Shown one piece after another: positions 1 through 7,296 of a stretch of 16,231 nucleotides of DNA. Below the pieces are notes generated by a model, which saw nothing but the letters and a program-made list of their open reading frames with translations, had not been told where the DNA came from and searched no databases. The stretch comes from JAXJQF01 sp036311285 (GTDB taxonomy: Bacteria > Pseudomonadota > Gammaproteobacteria > Enterobacterales > Succinivibrionaceae). Each line of letters starts with the position of its first letter. Positions within the stretch are counted from its first letter, which is position 1. Location: assembly GCA_036311285.1 (NCBI GenBank), contig JAXJQF010000152.1, forward strand, positions 1 through 16,231. Reading direction: 5' to 3'. Made by a program: the position numbers and the translations under genes.

Positions 1-18
1 CACTAGACTAATACTAAT

Positions 19-38
19 AAAGCCCCTTATGGGGCTTT
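19..38. terminator. Hairpin terminator at the left edge, downstream of rnt
   Basis: A perfect 8-bp stem (AAAGCCCC / GGGGCTTT) with a TTAT loop. It is followed on the plus strand by an AT-rich but not T-pure tract. It most likely ends a rightward gene lying outside the window. It could also stop minus-strand transcripts leaving rnt, since the stem is flanked by A on one side and T on the other. A weaker 7-bp hairpin (TATTTGA / TCAAATA, 111-128) lies closer to the rnt stop but has no T-tract. Confidence 0.7.
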
Positions 39-168
39 ATATATACATATAATTACTATCCGCATAGATCAGTAAAAACACGCAAAATTTCGGATGGTAA
101 TTAGCTTATTTATTTGAAAAATCAAATACTATATTTTAAAAAAAGATTTTTAGTAAGAAATACTTTAA

Positions 169-978
169 TTAATCATTCATTTCTTCTGTTACTACAGAAG
201 TGCTTTCTGTTGTCTCTGCAACAGTTGTTTCTGTGTTTGTTTCAGAAGAATGATTTGTATGATATCTATCTTTATTTTGACTAGCAAGTTCTGCTCTTTC
301 TTGCATATCAAGAGCAAGTGGCCAATGTTTTAATTCTTGTAGTCTATTAATAAAGTAACAAAATAGATCTGCTGTCATTTCAGTATCATAGAGAGCACTG
401 TGAGCTTGGCTATTGTCAAACTCTAATCCAATAGTTTGACAAGCAACGCTTAATACAGATTGTCCTAAGAATACAGATGATAAAGTTGAGGTATCTAGTA
501 CAGAAAAAGGATGGAAAGGACTTCTCTTATAATTGAGTCTTTCTGTTGCAGCCATAATAAAAGAGTGATCAAAGTGAGCGTTGTGTCCGACTAACACAGC
601 TCTCTTGCAACCATTAGCTTTAACAAGTTTAGAAATGTCTTTAAATAGAGGAATAAGAGCTGTTCTTTCTGTTACAGCTCCACGAAGTGGATTTGTAACA
701 TCTATACCTAAGAATTTTAAGTTTGCTTCTTCTAAATTAGCTCCTTCAAATGGTTCTATATTGAAGTGAAAACTCTGATCTTTTACTAACAGACCTTCTT
801 CATTAAATTTTAAGGTGACAGCGGCTACTTCTAAAAGAGCATCGGTTTTTGGATTAAAACCAGCTGTTTCTACATCAATAACTACTGGCAGAAAACCACG
901 AAAACGATTTTTCATCAATTCTTCTGGTGTAGGTATGGTTGTAGTGGCATTTTCTTTTAGTGTAATGTTAGTAGTCAT
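169..978 (-). CDS. rnt: Ribonuclease T
   Basis: DEDDh-family 3'-5' exoribonuclease that trims the 3' ends of tRNAs, 5S and 23S rRNA and other small stable RNAs in the cytoplasm, acting as a homodimer with two metal ions. It aligns end to end with E. coli RNase T (about 215 residues). The catalytic residues are visible: D35 and E37 in VIDVETAGF, D137 in HNAHFDHSF, H193 and D198 in AHSALYDTE, all at a constant offset of 12 from the E. coli positions. At 269 residues it is long for the family. About 22 residues precede the conserved core and about 40 Ser/Thr/Glu-rich residues follow it. No clear ribosome binding site precedes the ATG at 978, and M22 is a possible alternative start, also without one. 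It is divergent from motY, a neighbour also known in other gammaproteobacteria. Confidence 0.96.
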   Translation of the reverse strand: MTTNITLKENATTTIPTPEELMKNRFRGFLPVVIDVETAGFNPKTDALLEVAAVTLKFNEEGLLVKDQSFHFNIEPFEGANLEEANLKFLGIDVTNPLRGAVTERTALIPLFKDISKLVKANGCKRAVLVGHNAHFDHSFIMAATERLNYKRSPFHPFSVLDTSTLSSVFLGQSVLSVACQTIGLEFDNSQAHSALYDTEMTADLFCYFINRLQELKHWPLALDMQERAELASQNKDRYHTNHSSETNTETTVAETTESTSVVTEEMND

Positions 979-1073
979 GATTATGGTGTTCTATTTAAAG
1001 GTTTTATGAATTTAATTGTTTATAGTAGTTAGCTGTATATGCTATGTACTAGATGTTAGTAGACAGAATGCTT

Positions 1074-1108
1074 GTGCATATATTTGCATGTGTTCACGCT
1101 AGTTGCAT
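1074..1108 (+). repeat. Three phased TGCAT direct repeats, possible enhancer site
   Basis: GTGCAT at 1074-1079, TTGCAT at 1084-1089 and TTGCAT at 1103-1108 share one orientation. Successive starts are 10 and 19 bp apart, close to one and two helical turns. They sit about 135-165 bp upstream of the -24 element of the motY promoter, where activators of sigma-54 promoters usually bind. Function is inferred from spacing alone, and short AT-rich motifs recur by chance. Confidence 0.35.
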
Positions 1109-1238
1109 CTGTTTAGCTTTCTTTGACGACATTTTACAAAGTTTGCTTTTTTAAGGCAAATAATAATTTAACATGGTCACAATCTTAGATGAAATATATT
1201 GTTGTAAATTTTAAAATAATGGAAGAATATAGTATTGC

Positions 1239-1254
1239 TTGGCAAAAATTTTGC
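1239..1254 (+). promoter_or_regulatory. Sigma-54 (RpoN) -24/-12 promoter of motY
   Basis: TTGGCAAAAATTTTGC matches the RpoN consensus TGGCAC-N5-TTGC. The invariant GG (1241-1242) and GC (1253-1254) are exactly 10 bp apart. Transcription would start near 1266 and give a leader of about 54 nt before the motY ATG. The site overlaps an in-frame TTG at 1239, which rules that codon out as the start if the promoter is real. Confidence 0.8.
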
Positions 1255-1319
1255 TTGTCTTAAGTTGGTGTATTATTTATGGACACAAATTGCCACTTTT
1301 TTGTCATTTAGGAGTTTTT

Positions 1320-2225
1320 ATGTCTCTTTTGAATTTTTGTAAGAATGTTACTAAGATAGCTGCATTAGTTTCCTTATGCACTGTTGCTAGTAATGCTAAT
1401 GCAGTAATTTTTGTGACAAAGGATAAGATTGGTGGATTGTGGGAAAAGGTTTATAATCGTAACAAATGTGTAATCACTCAAAAAGTTAGTGATTGGGGAA
1501 AAGTTAAATTTGTTACAGAAGCTTCAAAAGAAAAGATACTAAAGATGTATCTAAAACCAACTTTAGAATTTTCCAAAAACTTAGAGATTTCTGTTAGAGA
1601 AGAATCTCCAAGTTGGATTGCTGGAGTAAAGGATGTCGATATAGCAGCTATAAAAGGTTATAGAATGTTTGATGGCTATGCAGACAAAGAAGTTGCATGG
1701 TATTCATTAAATTCATTACAAAAGGGAAAGGCCTTAAGCTTTTTATACCATGACTCTATGTACTATAACAATGATGAAGTTAAGGTGTTAGTAAATCCAA
1801 TTGGTTTTAAGAAGGTGTATTCTGAATATCAAAATTGTATGAATAACCTTTTTGATTTTGGGTTTGATGACATCAAATACATATCTCTTGATTTTGTAAA
1901 TAAAACCAATGAGTTGTCGTCTTATTCTCTAGAAATGATTAATAAAATTACTGAATTCTTTGAAAATGAAAAGCATTTAATTGAATTTCATATTCAAATT
2001 CATACCGACTCAATTGGACAAGAAGGTGAAAATAAAGAGTTAACAGACAAGCAACGTAACGTTCTTAAAAAGGTATTGATGGACAAAGGCTTTGTACCAA
2101 GAAATATTAATATTAAATCTGTTGGTGAAGAACATTTGGCTGTACACGATAATTCAGATATAAATAGACGTGTTAACAGACGTGTGTTAATGGAAATTAA
2201 ATATGTTGATGGAACAGATTTGTAA
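1320..2225 (+). CDS. motY: Flagellar motor T-ring protein MotY
   Basis: MotY is a periplasmic protein that, with MotX, forms the T ring beneath the basal body of polar flagella. It anchors the stator to peptidoglycan, classically in sodium-driven motors. The 301 residues match Vibrio MotY (about 293) in layout. There is a signal peptide ending near A28 (ANA). An N-terminal domain follows, with FDGY and AW near the middle and two cysteines, C50 and C173, whose spacing matches the conserved MotY disulfide. A C-terminal OmpA-like peptidoglycan-binding domain carries HTD (228-230) and NRRV (286-289). The ATG at 1320 is chosen because AGGAG (1310-1314) lies 5 nt upstream and the signal peptide begins there. 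The frame stays open upstream to a TTG at 1239, but that falls inside the sigma-54 promoter. Whether the motor uses sodium or protons cannot be told from this gene. Confidence 0.9.
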   Translation: MSLLNFCKNVTKIAALVSLCTVASNANAVIFVTKDKIGGLWEKVYNRNKCVITQKVSDWGKVKFVTEASKEKILKMYLKPTLEFSKNLEISVREESPSWIAGVKDVDIAAIKGYRMFDGYADKEVAWYSLNSLQKGKALSFLYHDSMYYNNDEVKVLVNPIGFKKVYSEYQNCMNNLFDFGFDDIKYISLDFVNKTNELSSYSLEMINKITEFFENEKHLIEFHIQIHTDSIGQEGENKELTDKQRNVLKKVLMDKGFVPRNINIKSVGEEHLAVHDNSDINRRVNRRVLMEIKYVDGTDL

Positions 2226-2613
2226 TATATTATCTATAACTAAAGAATAGGAAAGACATTTTCTTATATTCTATCCTAATCTTATAATTGTATGAATAAT
2301 TCTAATCGCATATAAAGGTTATCGATACAACGTATCGATAACTTAATTTATATAAGAAATATATAATCACTATTAATTCTTGAATAGCTTAAGTTCATTA
2401 TTATCTTTAAATTTTATAAGACAGTATTAACTTTTTATTCATATTTGTATTAGTTTCGCTTTCGATTTTGTTGCACAATAAAAATGATAATTGTCAATAA
2501 ATACTCATTGATGTTCTTTTGAACAAAAAATTTGATCTATTTTGAATTTTTTGAAAAATTTAAACCTTGCTGGTTAAAACCCCGTCTAGTAAAGTAAAAA
2601 AATTAAATAAAAA
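2226..2613. other. Gene-free region between motY and the rpoB promoter
   Basis: Very AT-rich stretch with no open frame of note on either strand. In particular there is no rplL or rplJ remnant before rpoB. It holds a perfect 11-bp palindromic hairpin at 2318-2342 that may end motY transcription. Further on are repeated TTTTGAA-like words (about 2517-2555) and A-tracts just upstream of the rpoB promoter that could act as an UP element. Confidence 0.6.
2318..2342. repeat. 11-bp perfect inverted repeat downstream of motY
   Basis: GTTATCGATAC and its exact complement GTATCGATAAC flank a 3-nt AAC spacer. A G-T wobble and one more A-T pair can extend the stem. Only a broken T-tract (TTAATTT) follows, so it could be a weak terminator for motY, an mRNA 3'-end stabiliser, or a dyad operator. 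The TATCGATAA core recurs at 15949-15957. Confidence 0.55.
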
Positions 2614-2641
2614 TTTACACATTGATTTTTTTTGTTATAAT
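2614..2641 (+). promoter_or_regulatory. Extended -10 sigma-70 promoter of rpoBC
   Basis: TTTACA (2614-2619), a 16-bp spacer and a perfect TATAAT (2636-2641), preceded by TG one base upstream (TGTTATAAT), which is an extended -10 element. A-rich DNA just upstream resembles an UP element. Transcription would start near 2648 and give a leader of about 135 nt. This is the best sigma-70 promoter in the window and fits a gene pair that must be strongly expressed. Confidence 0.8.
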
Positions 2642-2667
2642 GTCTAGTTTGCGTATCTTGTATATTG

Positions 2668-2704
2668 TTATTTCATTTAGAAGCTTAGTGTCTAAATAAA
2701 ATAA
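2668..2704 (+). promoter_or_regulatory. Leader hairpin of the rpoB mRNA
   Basis: TTATTTCATTTAGA (2668-2681) pairs with TCTAAATAAAATAA (2691-2704) over 13 of 14 positions, with one C/A mismatch and a 9-nt loop. It lies 20 nt after the predicted transcription start. It is AT-only and has no T-tract directly after it, so it is unlikely to be a terminator. A role in mRNA stability, RNase processing or attenuation is possible. Confidence 0.5.
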
Positions 2705-2740
2705 TCAATATCAAGATGATTTTTTAATGAGAGTTTTTTG

Positions 2741-2771
2741 TCATTCCTTGGAATGATTTAATAACTAGGAG
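2741..2771 (+). promoter_or_regulatory. Hairpin upstream of the rpoB ribosome binding site
   Basis: TCATTC (2741-2746) pairs with GAATGA (2751-2756) around a CTTG loop. AGGAG at 2767-2771 is the likely ribosome binding site, 11 nt before the ATG. TCATT can instead pair with AATGA at 2726-2730, so two exclusive folds are possible. Any regulatory meaning is inference. Confidence 0.45.
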
Positions 2772-2782
2772 TAACCAAATCA

Positions 2783-5700
2783 ATGAAAATTTCTAATACT
2801 GAGAAGAAACGTATCCGTAAGGACTTCGGTCGAATGACTCAGTTCATTGATATTCCATATTTATTATCAACTCAAGTTGACTCATATGCACAGTTTATTA
2901 CTCCTGATGCAAATGGGGAATGTGGTTTATCAGCTGCTTTAAATAGTGTATTTCCTATTCACAGCCAGAACGGTTTAGCGAGTTTAAGTTATAAAGAATT
3001 TGAATTAGGTGAACCTGAATTTGACGTGAGAGAATGTTTAATTCGTGGTGCATCATATCAAGCTCCATTAAGAGTAACATTAATATATACTCAGTATGAT
3101 AAAGAAGGAAAGAAGCCTGTAAGTTCTACAGAACAAAAAGTTTATATGGGCGAAATTCCATTAATGACAGAAAATGGTACATTTATCATCAATGGTACAG
3201 AACGTGTTGTAGTATCTCAATTACATCGTTCTCCAGGTGTATTCTTCGATAGCGATAAGGGTAAGAACTACCCAGGTCGTACTTTATATAGCGCTAGAAT
3301 TATTCCTGCACGTGGTTCATGGTTAGATTTTGAATTTGACCACAAGGATAGCGTATTCGTACGTATCGACCGTAAGCGTAAGTTACCTGCAACTCAATTA
3401 TTACGTGCATTTGGTTTCGATAATGAAGCAATGTTAGATAAGTTCTTTGACACTACATTCTTCGAAATCAAGGGTAAGAAGATCTTAATGGAATTAATTC
3501 CAGAAAGATTAAATGGTCAAATTTTAGGATTTGACTTAAAGGTTGGTGATGATGTTATTGCTGAAGCTGGTAAGAAGATTACATTACGTCATATCCGTAA
3601 GCTTCAAAACTCTGACGTTAAGTCAACAATTGAAGTTGAAAAGGGTGTTAAGGCAGTTGCAATTGAAGTACCTGTTAGCTATTTAATTGATAAGGTATTT
3701 GCTCGTAACTACAACGATAAAGATGGTAACAGAATCGTTGAATGTAACAGCCAAATCACTGAAGAAGCTTTAAAGATTTTAGTTGAAAATGGTATTAAGA
3801 AGTTTGAATCTATTTATACTTCAAACGTAGATTGTGGTCCATTCATTTCAAATACTATTACTATCGATAGTACAAAGACTACAGAAGAAGCTATCTTCGC
3901 TATTTATAGCATGATGCGCCCAGGTGATAGATTAGATAAAGACGTTGCTACAGAATATGTAAACAGATTATTCTTTGATGGTGAACGTTATGATTTATCT
4001 GATGTAGGTAGAATGAAGTTTAATGAACACTTCAAGGAAAACTACGCAATTATTGATGGCGTTAAGTCTTTAATCGACACTGAAGAAATTAATAAGGACG
4101 ACTCAACAGTATACATTAAAGATGGAATGGTTTACTGTGTATTCCCAGATTTCTTAAAGAAAGTTGGTAAAGAAAAGAGAAATGCATCAGCAAGCTTAAT
4201 TGCTCATGATATTCCTGCTCGTGGTTACTATAAGTTATTTGATTTCGTTCAAAGCTTATTAATTCCGTCAAATCCTGCTGCAGATAATAACAAGGACAAG
4301 TATTTACATGAAGTATCTGTAAACGATGGTGATACTAAGCAAGCTATCGTATTCAATTTATCTTCATTAAACTTAAACGAAAATGTTGATGATTTTGCAG
4401 GTGAAATCAAATTATCTAAGGAAATTGATACTGAATACTCTTTCGATAACGATTCATTAATTATCGATAAGACTGATATTATCAACGTTATGCGTTACTT
4501 AATTAAGATCCGTAACGGTAAGTCAGAAGTTGACGATATCGACCACTTAGGTAACCGTCGTATTAGAAGTGTTGGCGAACAAACTGCTAACCACTTCAGA
4601 ATTGGTTTATTAAGAATTGAAAAGTCTGTTAAAGAAAGATTTAACAAGGGTGAATTAGATAACTTAGTTCCTGATGACTTAATCAATGCTAAGCCAATCA
4701 GTGCTGCAATTAAAGAATTCTTTAGTTCTAGCCAATTATCTCAGTTCATGGACCAAAATAATCCATTATCTGAAATTTCACATAAGCGTCGTATCAGTGC
4801 TTTAGGTCCTGGTGGTTTAACACGTGAACGTGCAGGCTTCGAAGTGCGTGACGTTCACCCAACTCACTACGGTCGTTTATGTCCAATTGAAACTCCAGAA
4901 GGTCCAAACATCGGTTTGATCAACTCATTATCAGTATTCTCACGTTGTAACGAATATGGTTTCTTAGAAACTCCATATCGTCGTGTAGTTGATGGTAAGG
5001 TTACTGATGATTTTGATTATTTATCAGCTGTTGATGAAGGTTCATATGTAATCGCTCAGGCTAATGCTGAAGTTGATGAAAATGGTTACTTTACTGAAGA
5101 AATCATTCCATGTCGTTTCTTAGGTGAATCTACATTTAAGAGAGCGTCTGAAATCAAGTACATGGACGTATCTCCACAACAAATTATTTCTGTTTCAGCT
5201 TCATTAATTCCGTTCCTAGAACATGATGACGCGAACCGTGCGTTAATGGGTTGTAACATGCAACGTCAAGCAGTTCCTACAGTTATTTCTGAAAAACCAT
5301 TCGTTGGTACAGGTATGGAAAGAGCGGTAGCTATTGACTCTGGTGTTACTACTATTGCTAAGCACGGTGGTGAAGTTATTTACGTAGACGGTTCAAGAAT
5401 TGTTGTTAAAGCAAATCTTGAAGAAGTTGAAAAGGGCGAAGCTGGTATCGATATTTATAATTTATCTAAATACACTCGTTCTAACCAAAACACATGCTTA
5501 AACAAGAGACCATGTGTATCTTTAGGTGAAATCGTTAAGGTTGGCGACGTAATCGCTGACGGTTCATCTACAGATATGGGTGAATTATCATTAGGTCAAA
5601 ACTTACGTGTTGCATTCATGCCATGGAATGGTTATAACTTCGAAGACTCTATTTTAGTTTCTGAAAGAGTAGCAAACGAAGATCGTTTAACTACAATCCA

Positions 5701-7243
5701 TATTCTTGAATACTCATGTGTGGCTCGTGATACTAAGTTAGGTGCAGAAGATATTACTGCAGATATCCCTAATGTAGGTGAAGCTGCATTATCAAGACTT
5801 GATAAGTCTGGTATCGTATACGTAGGTTCTGAAGTTAAGGGTGGCGATATCCTTGTTGGTAAGGTAACTCCAAAGGGTGAAACTCAATTAACTCCAGAAG
5901 AAAAATTATTACGTGCTATCTTCGGTGAAAAGGCGTCAGAAGTTAAGGATACTTCATTACGTGTTCCAGCAGGTACTCATGCAACAGTTGTTGACGTACA
6001 AGTATTTACTCGTGATGGTATGGAAAAGGATGCTAGAGCTAAGCAAATTGAGGAAACTCAAATCGCTAAGGCTAAGAAAGACTTAAATGAAGAAAAGAGA
6101 TTCTTATGCTCAGGTATCTATCGTAATGCGCGTCACTTATTAGCTAAGGCAGGCTTAAAGGATGTTGATTCTATAGCAGATGATGATTTATTTAATCAAG
6201 AATTAGCTAATGAAGAAGATAAGAGACACTTAGAAGAATTACAAAACAGTCTTGTTGAATTATCAAGAGAATATGATCAAAAGCTTGAAAAGATTAAAGC
6301 TAAGATCATGAAGGGCGACGATCTATCTCCAGGCGTATTAAAGATGGTTAAGGTTTACTTAGCTGTTAAGCGTCATATTCAACCTGGTGATAAGATGGCT
6401 GGTCGTCACGGTAACAAGGGTGTAATTTCTAAGATTTGTCCTATCGAAGATATGCCATACGATGAAAATGGTCGTCCAGTAGATATCGTATTAAACCCAT
6501 TAGGTGTGCCTTCACGTATGAACATCGGTCAGGTACTTGAAGTTCATTTAGGCTTAGCTGCAAAGGGTATCGGCGATAAGATCGATAGAATGATCAAGGA
6601 ACAACGTGCTTTAGCTGAACAACGTGAATTCTTACAAAAGGTTTACGACATCGGCGGCAACATTCAAGGTGTAGATATTTCTAAGTTAACTGATGAAGAA
6701 GTTAAGGTATTAGCTGAAAACTTACGTTCAGGTCTTCCTGTTGCTACACCTGTGTTCGACGGTGCTGATGAAAAGTACATCAAGGAAATGTTACGTTTAG
6801 CTGATTTACCAGAATCTGGTCAAATCACGTTATTCGACGGTCGTACTGGTTTACCGTTTGAACGTAAGGTAACAGTAGGTATCATGTATATGCTTAAGTT
6901 AAATCACTTAGTAGATGACAAGATGCATGCTCGTTCAACAGGTTCATACTCATTAGTTACACAACAACCTCTAGGCGGTAAGGCTCAATTTGGTGGTCAA
7001 CGTTTCGGGGAAATGGAAGTATGGGCTCTTGAAGCGTATGGTGCTGCTTATACATTAAGAGAAATGTTAACTGTTAAGTCTGATGACGTAGACGGTCGTA
7101 CAAAGATGTATAAGAACATTGTTGAAGGTGATTACACAATGCAAGCTGGTATTCCTGAGTCATTCAATGTTGTTATCAAGGAAATTCGTTCATTAGGTAT
7201 CGATATTGACCTTGAAAACAAGAATAATTTACCAAAGGAATAA
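2783..7243 (+). CDS. rpoB: DNA-directed RNA polymerase subunit beta
   Basis: Catalytic beta subunit of RNA polymerase, aligning with E. coli RpoB over its whole length. It starts with TEKKRIRKDFG and ends with the conserved C-terminal clamp region (ESFNVVIKEIRSLGIDI). It has 1486 residues against 1342 in E. coli. Two inserts account for the difference: about 12 residues near 281-292 in lobe 2, and about 140 residues at 415-556 between MKFN and SLIIDKTDIINVM, at the lobe/protrusion boundary. The rifampicin-binding cluster is wild type (Q654, D657, H667, R670, S672, L674, equal to E. coli 513, 516, 526, 529, 531, 533), so sensitivity is expected. The gene ends in tandem stops TAA TAG. Leucine is coded almost only by TTA and lysine largely by AAG, a stronger bias than in the neighbouring genes. 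It is co-transcribed with rpoC, but no rplL precedes it. Confidence 0.99.
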   Translation: MKISNTEKKRIRKDFGRMTQFIDIPYLLSTQVDSYAQFITPDANGECGLSAALNSVFPIHSQNGLASLSYKEFELGEPEFDVRECLIRGASYQAPLRVTLIYTQYDKEGKKPVSSTEQKVYMGEIPLMTENGTFIINGTERVVVSQLHRSPGVFFDSDKGKNYPGRTLYSARIIPARGSWLDFEFDHKDSVFVRIDRKRKLPATQLLRAFGFDNEAMLDKFFDTTFFEIKGKKILMELIPERLNGQILGFDLKVGDDVIAEAGKKITLRHIRKLQNSDVKSTIEVEKGVKAVAIEVPVSYLIDKVFARNYNDKDGNRIVECNSQITEEALKILVENGIKKFESIYTSNVDCGPFISNTITIDSTKTTEEAIFAIYSMMRPGDRLDKDVATEYVNRLFFDGERYDLSDVGRMKFNEHFKENYAIIDGVKSLIDTEEINKDDSTVYIKDGMVYCVFPDFLKKVGKEKRNASASLIAHDIPARGYYKLFDFVQSLLIPSNPAADNNKDKYLHEVSVNDGDTKQAIVFNLSSLNLNENVDDFAGEIKLSKEIDTEYSFDNDSLIIDKTDIINVMRYLIKIRNGKSEVDDIDHLGNRRIRSVGEQTANHFRIGLLRIEKSVKERFNKGELDNLVPDDLINAKPISAAIKEFFSSSQLSQFMDQNNPLSEISHKRRISALGPGGLTRERAGFEVRDVHPTHYGRLCPIETPEGPNIGLINSLSVFSRCNEYGFLETPYRRVVDGKVTDDFDYLSAVDEGSYVIAQANAEVDENGYFTEEIIPCRFLGESTFKRASEIKYMDVSPQQIISVSASLIPFLEHDDANRALMGCNMQRQAVPTVISEKPFVGTGMERAVAIDSGVTTIAKHGGEVIYVDGSRIVVKANLEEVEKGEAGIDIYNLSKYTRSNQNTCLNKRPCVSLGEIVKVGDVIADGSSTDMGELSLGQNLRVAFMPWNGYNFEDSILVSERVANEDRLTTIHILEYSCVARDTKLGAEDITADIPNVGEAALSRLDKSGIVYVGSEVKGGDILVGKVTPKGETQLTPEEKLLRAIFGEKASEVKDTSLRVPAGTHATVVDVQVFTRDGMEKDARAKQIEETQIAKAKKDLNEEKRFLCSGIYRNARHLLAKAGLKDVDSIADDDLFNQELANEEDKRHLEELQNSLVELSREYDQKLEKIKAKIMKGDDLSPGVLKMVKVYLAVKRHIQPGDKMAGRHGNKGVISKICPIEDMPYDENGRPVDIVLNPLGVPSRMNIGQVLEVHLGLAAKGIGDKIDRMIKEQRALAEQREFLQKVYDIGGNIQGVDISKLTDEEVKVLAENLRSGLPVATPVFDGADEKYIKEMLRLADLPESGQITLFDGRTGLPFERKVTVGIMYMLKLNHLVDDKMHARSTGSYSLVTQQPLGGKAQFGGQRFGEMEVWALEAYGAAYTLREMLTVKSDDVDGRTKMYKNIVEGDYTMQAGIPESFNVVIKEIRSLGIDIDLENKNNLPKE

Positions 7244-7258
7244 TAGGCATTAAGTTTA

Positions 7259-7290
7259 TTGACTCCCTTTAGAGGGAGTCAAATGAGGAG
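7259..7290 (+). promoter_or_regulatory. rpoB-rpoC intercistronic hairpin and rpoC ribosome binding site
   Basis: A perfect 10-bp stem, TTGACTCCCT (7259-7268) and AGGGAGTCAA (7273-7282), closes a TTAG loop. The ribosome binding site GAGGAG (7285-7290) begins 2 nt after the stem, followed by six T and the GTG start. The ACTCC arm could also pair with the GAGGAG. The hairpin could be an RNase cleavage site, a partial terminator or a translational control element. Confidence 0.7.
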
Positions 7291-7296
7291 TTTTTT

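Larger units (their letters stand above)
979..1319. other. Divergent rnt/motY intergenic region
   Basis: About 340 bp without a gene. It contains the sigma-54 promoter of motY (1239-1254) and, 130-170 bp upstream of it, three TGCAT motifs at helical spacing (1074-1108). I found no convincing minus-strand sigma-70 promoter for rnt. No sigma-28-type flagellar promoter was recognised before motY. Confidence 0.7.

Noticed and set aside
1142..1160. TTTGC/GCAAA hairpin with a T6 run between the arms
   Set aside because: Only five base pairs, with the T-run inside the loop, so not a terminator.
1239..1319. Upstream in-frame TTG start giving a 328-residue MotY
   Set aside because: The extra 27 residues lack a ribosome binding site, precede a complete signal peptide, and the TTG lies inside the sigma-54 promoter.
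979..1319. Sigma-28 flagellar promoter for motY
   Set aside because: No TAAA-N15-GCCGATAA-like pair was found; the sigma-54 element is far better.
2318..2342. Possible dif/Xer recombination site
   Set aside because: The arms are 11 bp, but the spacer is 3 bp rather than 6-8 and the sequence does not resemble XerC/XerD half-sites.
2484..2500. Fur-box-like ATGATAATTGTCAAT upstream of rpoB
   Set aside because: Only part of the consensus matches, the dyad is incomplete, and iron control of rpoB has no support.
4249..4686. Two short antisense open frames within rpoB
   Set aside because: Shadows of the biased rpoB codons (TTA Leu read in reverse avoids stops only in certain frames); no independent support.
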